64,000 nucleotides of DNA, taken from Prauserella marina. Lineage in GTDB: Bacteria; Actinomycetota; Actinomycetes; Mycobacteriales; Pseudonocardiaceae. The notes below the pieces were generated by a model. It saw only the letters and a list, made by a program, of their open reading frames with translations. It did no database searches and had not been told where the DNA came from. Location of the stretch: positions 6,053,001-6,117,000 of the forward strand of contig NZ_CP016353.1 of the NCBI RefSeq assembly GCF_002240355.1. The letters are read 5' to 3'. A program made the position numbers and the translations under genes. How positions within the stretch are numbered: the first letter of the stretch is position 1; each line of letters begins with the position of its first letter. This document shows positions 62,588 through 64,000 of this stretch, piece after piece.

Positions 62588-62730
62588 GCTACCGGAGCAC
62601 GCCAGATCCAACACATACTCCTCACGGGCAGCGGAGCGACAACCTTCGCCCGCGCGAAGCCGGACCTGTTCCCCGCCCCACACAGCGCGCCCGAGCGCTT
62701 TCCTCCCCAGCTCACCCGAAGCCCGACGAC

Positions 62731-62777
62731 AGCAAGGGAGCCTTACTAACAAGTAACGTCAGTAAGGCTCCCTTGCT
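62731..62777. terminator. Repeat-type bidirectional hairpin before the TPP-enzyme gene end
   Basis: AGCAAGGGAGCCTTACT (62731-62747) and its exact complement (62761-62777) form a 17-bp stem with a 13-base loop. It lies 13 bases from the TPP-enzyme stop, between convergent genes. Its core AGCAAGGGAGC...GCTCCCTTGCT is the same as the repeat cluster at 51561-51638. Confidence 0.85.
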
Positions 62778-62789
62778 CAGTTCCAAAGG

Positions 62790-64000
62790 TCAGTAGATCT
62801 TCTCCGGACTCGGGTCCACCCGGACATGAACCAGATTCGGCCGGAGATCGGCGAAGGCGGCGGCAAACGCGGCCTTCAGCTCGGCGGGTTGCTCGGCTTG
62901 GTAAGTCGCGCATCCCATGCCGTTCGCGAGCGCGACGAAATCGATGCCACCGAGGTCGACCCCCGGCAGCTTGGCGCCACCCATGGCCTCACCGAGGATG
63001 CGCACCGCCGCGTATTGCGAGTTGTCCAGCACGACAAAGGTCACCGGCACCTGTTCCGTCACCGCCGTCCACAATGCCTGGATGCTGTACATGCTCGAAC
63101 CATCACCGAGCACCGCGACGACTTTGCGCTCGGGACGAGCGATACCGACACCGATCGCCGCCGGCAAGGCGTAACCGAGTGTGCCGCTCGCCCCGGCAAG
63201 GAAGCCCATGTCGCAGGACCTGATCGGCAAGTGATCATGCAGGGCGTTCCGGTGACTTGGTGCTTCTTCCACCACGACGGCATCATCCGGCAGCATTTCG
63301 GCGAGCACACTGTAGACGTAGCTACCGGAAACGGGAGTCGACTCGGCCGGTTGTGGTGGCCGAACAAGCGCGCGAGGCGACGGCCGAGTCACGGCGCCAG
63401 CCCGCTCGACCAGTGCCCGCACCGCTAGCCCCACCGTCGCCCGGACTCCGATCCCCTGAGGGGCTCTCGCCAGCACTTGCTCGTCGTCGCTCACCACATA
63501 CATCGGTGGCAGGGCGGTCTCCGCCTCACCCCGATAGACGTGGTAGGTGAACGCCGGCGCACCCAGTACGATCACGAGGTCGTGCGAGGACAGAGTTTCA
63601 CTCAGGGCAATTCGTTCGGGAACGAGGAACCCAAGGAACGACGGGTGATCCTCTGGGAACGAACAGCGGGACGACATCGGACTCTCGTAGACCGCAGCCC
63701 TTGTCCGCTCGGCAAGCGCAATAACCTCGTCCACCACGCCATCCTGATCGACAGCGGAGCCGACCACGATCGCCGGTGCCACGGCAGCATCAATCGCGGA
63801 CACCAGTTCGGCCAGCACATCCGGATCCGCCGCGAAGCCGGGAATTCGTGGCCGCGCCGTGATCGGCGCCGTCTCGACGTCCCAGTCGTCGGCGGGCACC
63901 GACACGAACACCGGACCGTACGGCGGTTGGGTCGCGACGTGATATGCGCGTGAGAGCGCGGCTGGTACATCCTCGGCCCGCGCCGGTTCACAACTCCATT
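62790..64000 (-). CDS. Benzoylformate-decarboxylase-like TPP enzyme (N-terminus beyond the window)
   Basis: About 403 residues are visible and the reading frame stays open to the window end. The first 29 visible codons (from WSCEPARAED to QPPYGP) belong to the end of the N-terminal TPP domain, so the start lies outside. The part seen has PVFVSVPADDWD, the central domain, and the TPP-binding motif GDGSSMYSIQALWTAVTEQVPVTFVVLDNSQY (GDG to NS) in the C-terminal domain. This is the pattern of benzoylformate decarboxylase (MdlC) and its relatives. GASGTLGYALPAAIGVGIARP precedes it. The substrate is uncertain because the N-terminal active-site residues are missing. It is convergent with the ABC importer. 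Confidence 0.82.
   Translation of the reverse strand, partial: WSCEPARAEDVPAALSRAYHVATQPPYGPVFVSVPADDWDVETAPITARPRIPGFAADPDVLAELVSAIDAAVAPAIVVGSAVDQDGVVDEVIALAERTRAAVYESPMSSRCSFPEDHPSFLGFLVPERIALSETLSSHDLVIVLGAPAFTYHVYRGEAETALPPMYVVSDDEQVLARAPQGIGVRATVGLAVRALVERAGAVTRPSPRALVRPPQPAESTPVSGSYVYSVLAEMLPDDAVVVEEAPSHRNALHDHLPIRSCDMGFLAGASGTLGYALPAAIGVGIARPERKVVAVLGDGSSMYSIQALWTAVTEQVPVTFVVLDNSQYAAVRILGEAMGGAKLPGVDLGGIDFVALANGMGCATYQAEQPAELKAAFAAAFADLRPNLVHVRVDPSPEKIY

Overview
The window looks like chromosomal DNA of a high-GC actinomycete, most likely Pseudonocardiaceae (Amycolatopsis, Prauserella or Saccharomonospora type). The evidence is very high G+C, many GTG starts, several probably leaderless genes, and the marker set SepH, Rpf, a conservon operon, DUF2537/DUF2530/DUF3027/DUF2771 and an R2lox oxidase. 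From memory, roughly 3.8-51.5 kb is a rearranged version of the Mycobacterium tuberculosis Rv0862c-Rv0884c neighbourhood (serC, sepH, SpoU methyltransferase, marR, DUF2537, DUF2530, DUF3027, MFS, cspB, moaA, moaD, rpfA, moaE/mog, moaC, helicase-like protein), with other gene blocks inserted. I see no rRNA or tRNA gene, CRISPR array, transposase or prophage.

Layout. 0-6 kb: end of an alpha/beta hydrolase, a NarL-type two-component pair, a serine hydrolase, serC and sepH. 6-11.5 kb: a sugar cassette with a UDP-sulfoquinovose synthase, a GtrA-like flippase, a fused GT-C/GT2 membrane glycosyltransferase and an epimerase. 11.5-15.4 kb: YjbR, DUF2537, an RNA methyltransferase and a glutamate-cysteine ligase family protein. 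15.4-20 kb: a TetR gene, heme oxygenase behind an iron box, GNAT, sodA, and a marR-MFS pair ending in a second, stronger iron-box palindrome. 20-22 kb: a half-length P450-like protein coupled to a PEP-mutase-like enzyme, with a divergent ArsR gene. 22-32.5 kb: a purine permease, a sacsin/Hsp90-type ATPase, DUF3027, a glutaminyl cyclase lipoprotein, MFS, DUF2771, a large dyad element and cspB.

32.5-38 kb: a TetR-R2lox operon facing an acyl-CoA synthetase, then a DHA2-type MFS and YccF. 38-49 kb is a molybdenum region. A Mop-domain regulator starts modABC, divergent from moaA and followed by moaD. Then come rpfA, behind a CRP-like site and a structured leader, and an operon of malic enzyme, moaC and a mog-moaE fusion. 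49-58 kb: a helicase-associated protein and a conservon (kinase, roadblock, DUF742, GTPase) followed by an extra roadblock-DUF742 pair. 58.8-64 kb: a NitT/TauT-type ABC importer and a convergent benzoylformate-decarboxylase-like enzyme cut by the window end.

As systems: molybdate uptake (ModABC), cofactor synthesis (MoaA, MoaC, MoaD, MoaE, Mog) and a Mop-domain regulator lie within about 8 kb. Heme oxygenase is probably IdeR/DtxR-controlled. R2lox with its TetR regulator, and the conservon, are self-contained modules. The sulfosugar cassette and the half-P450/PEP-mutase pair are the least explained units. Many convergent gene pairs share one strong bidirectional hairpin, and two of these intergenic regions carry the same repeat core.
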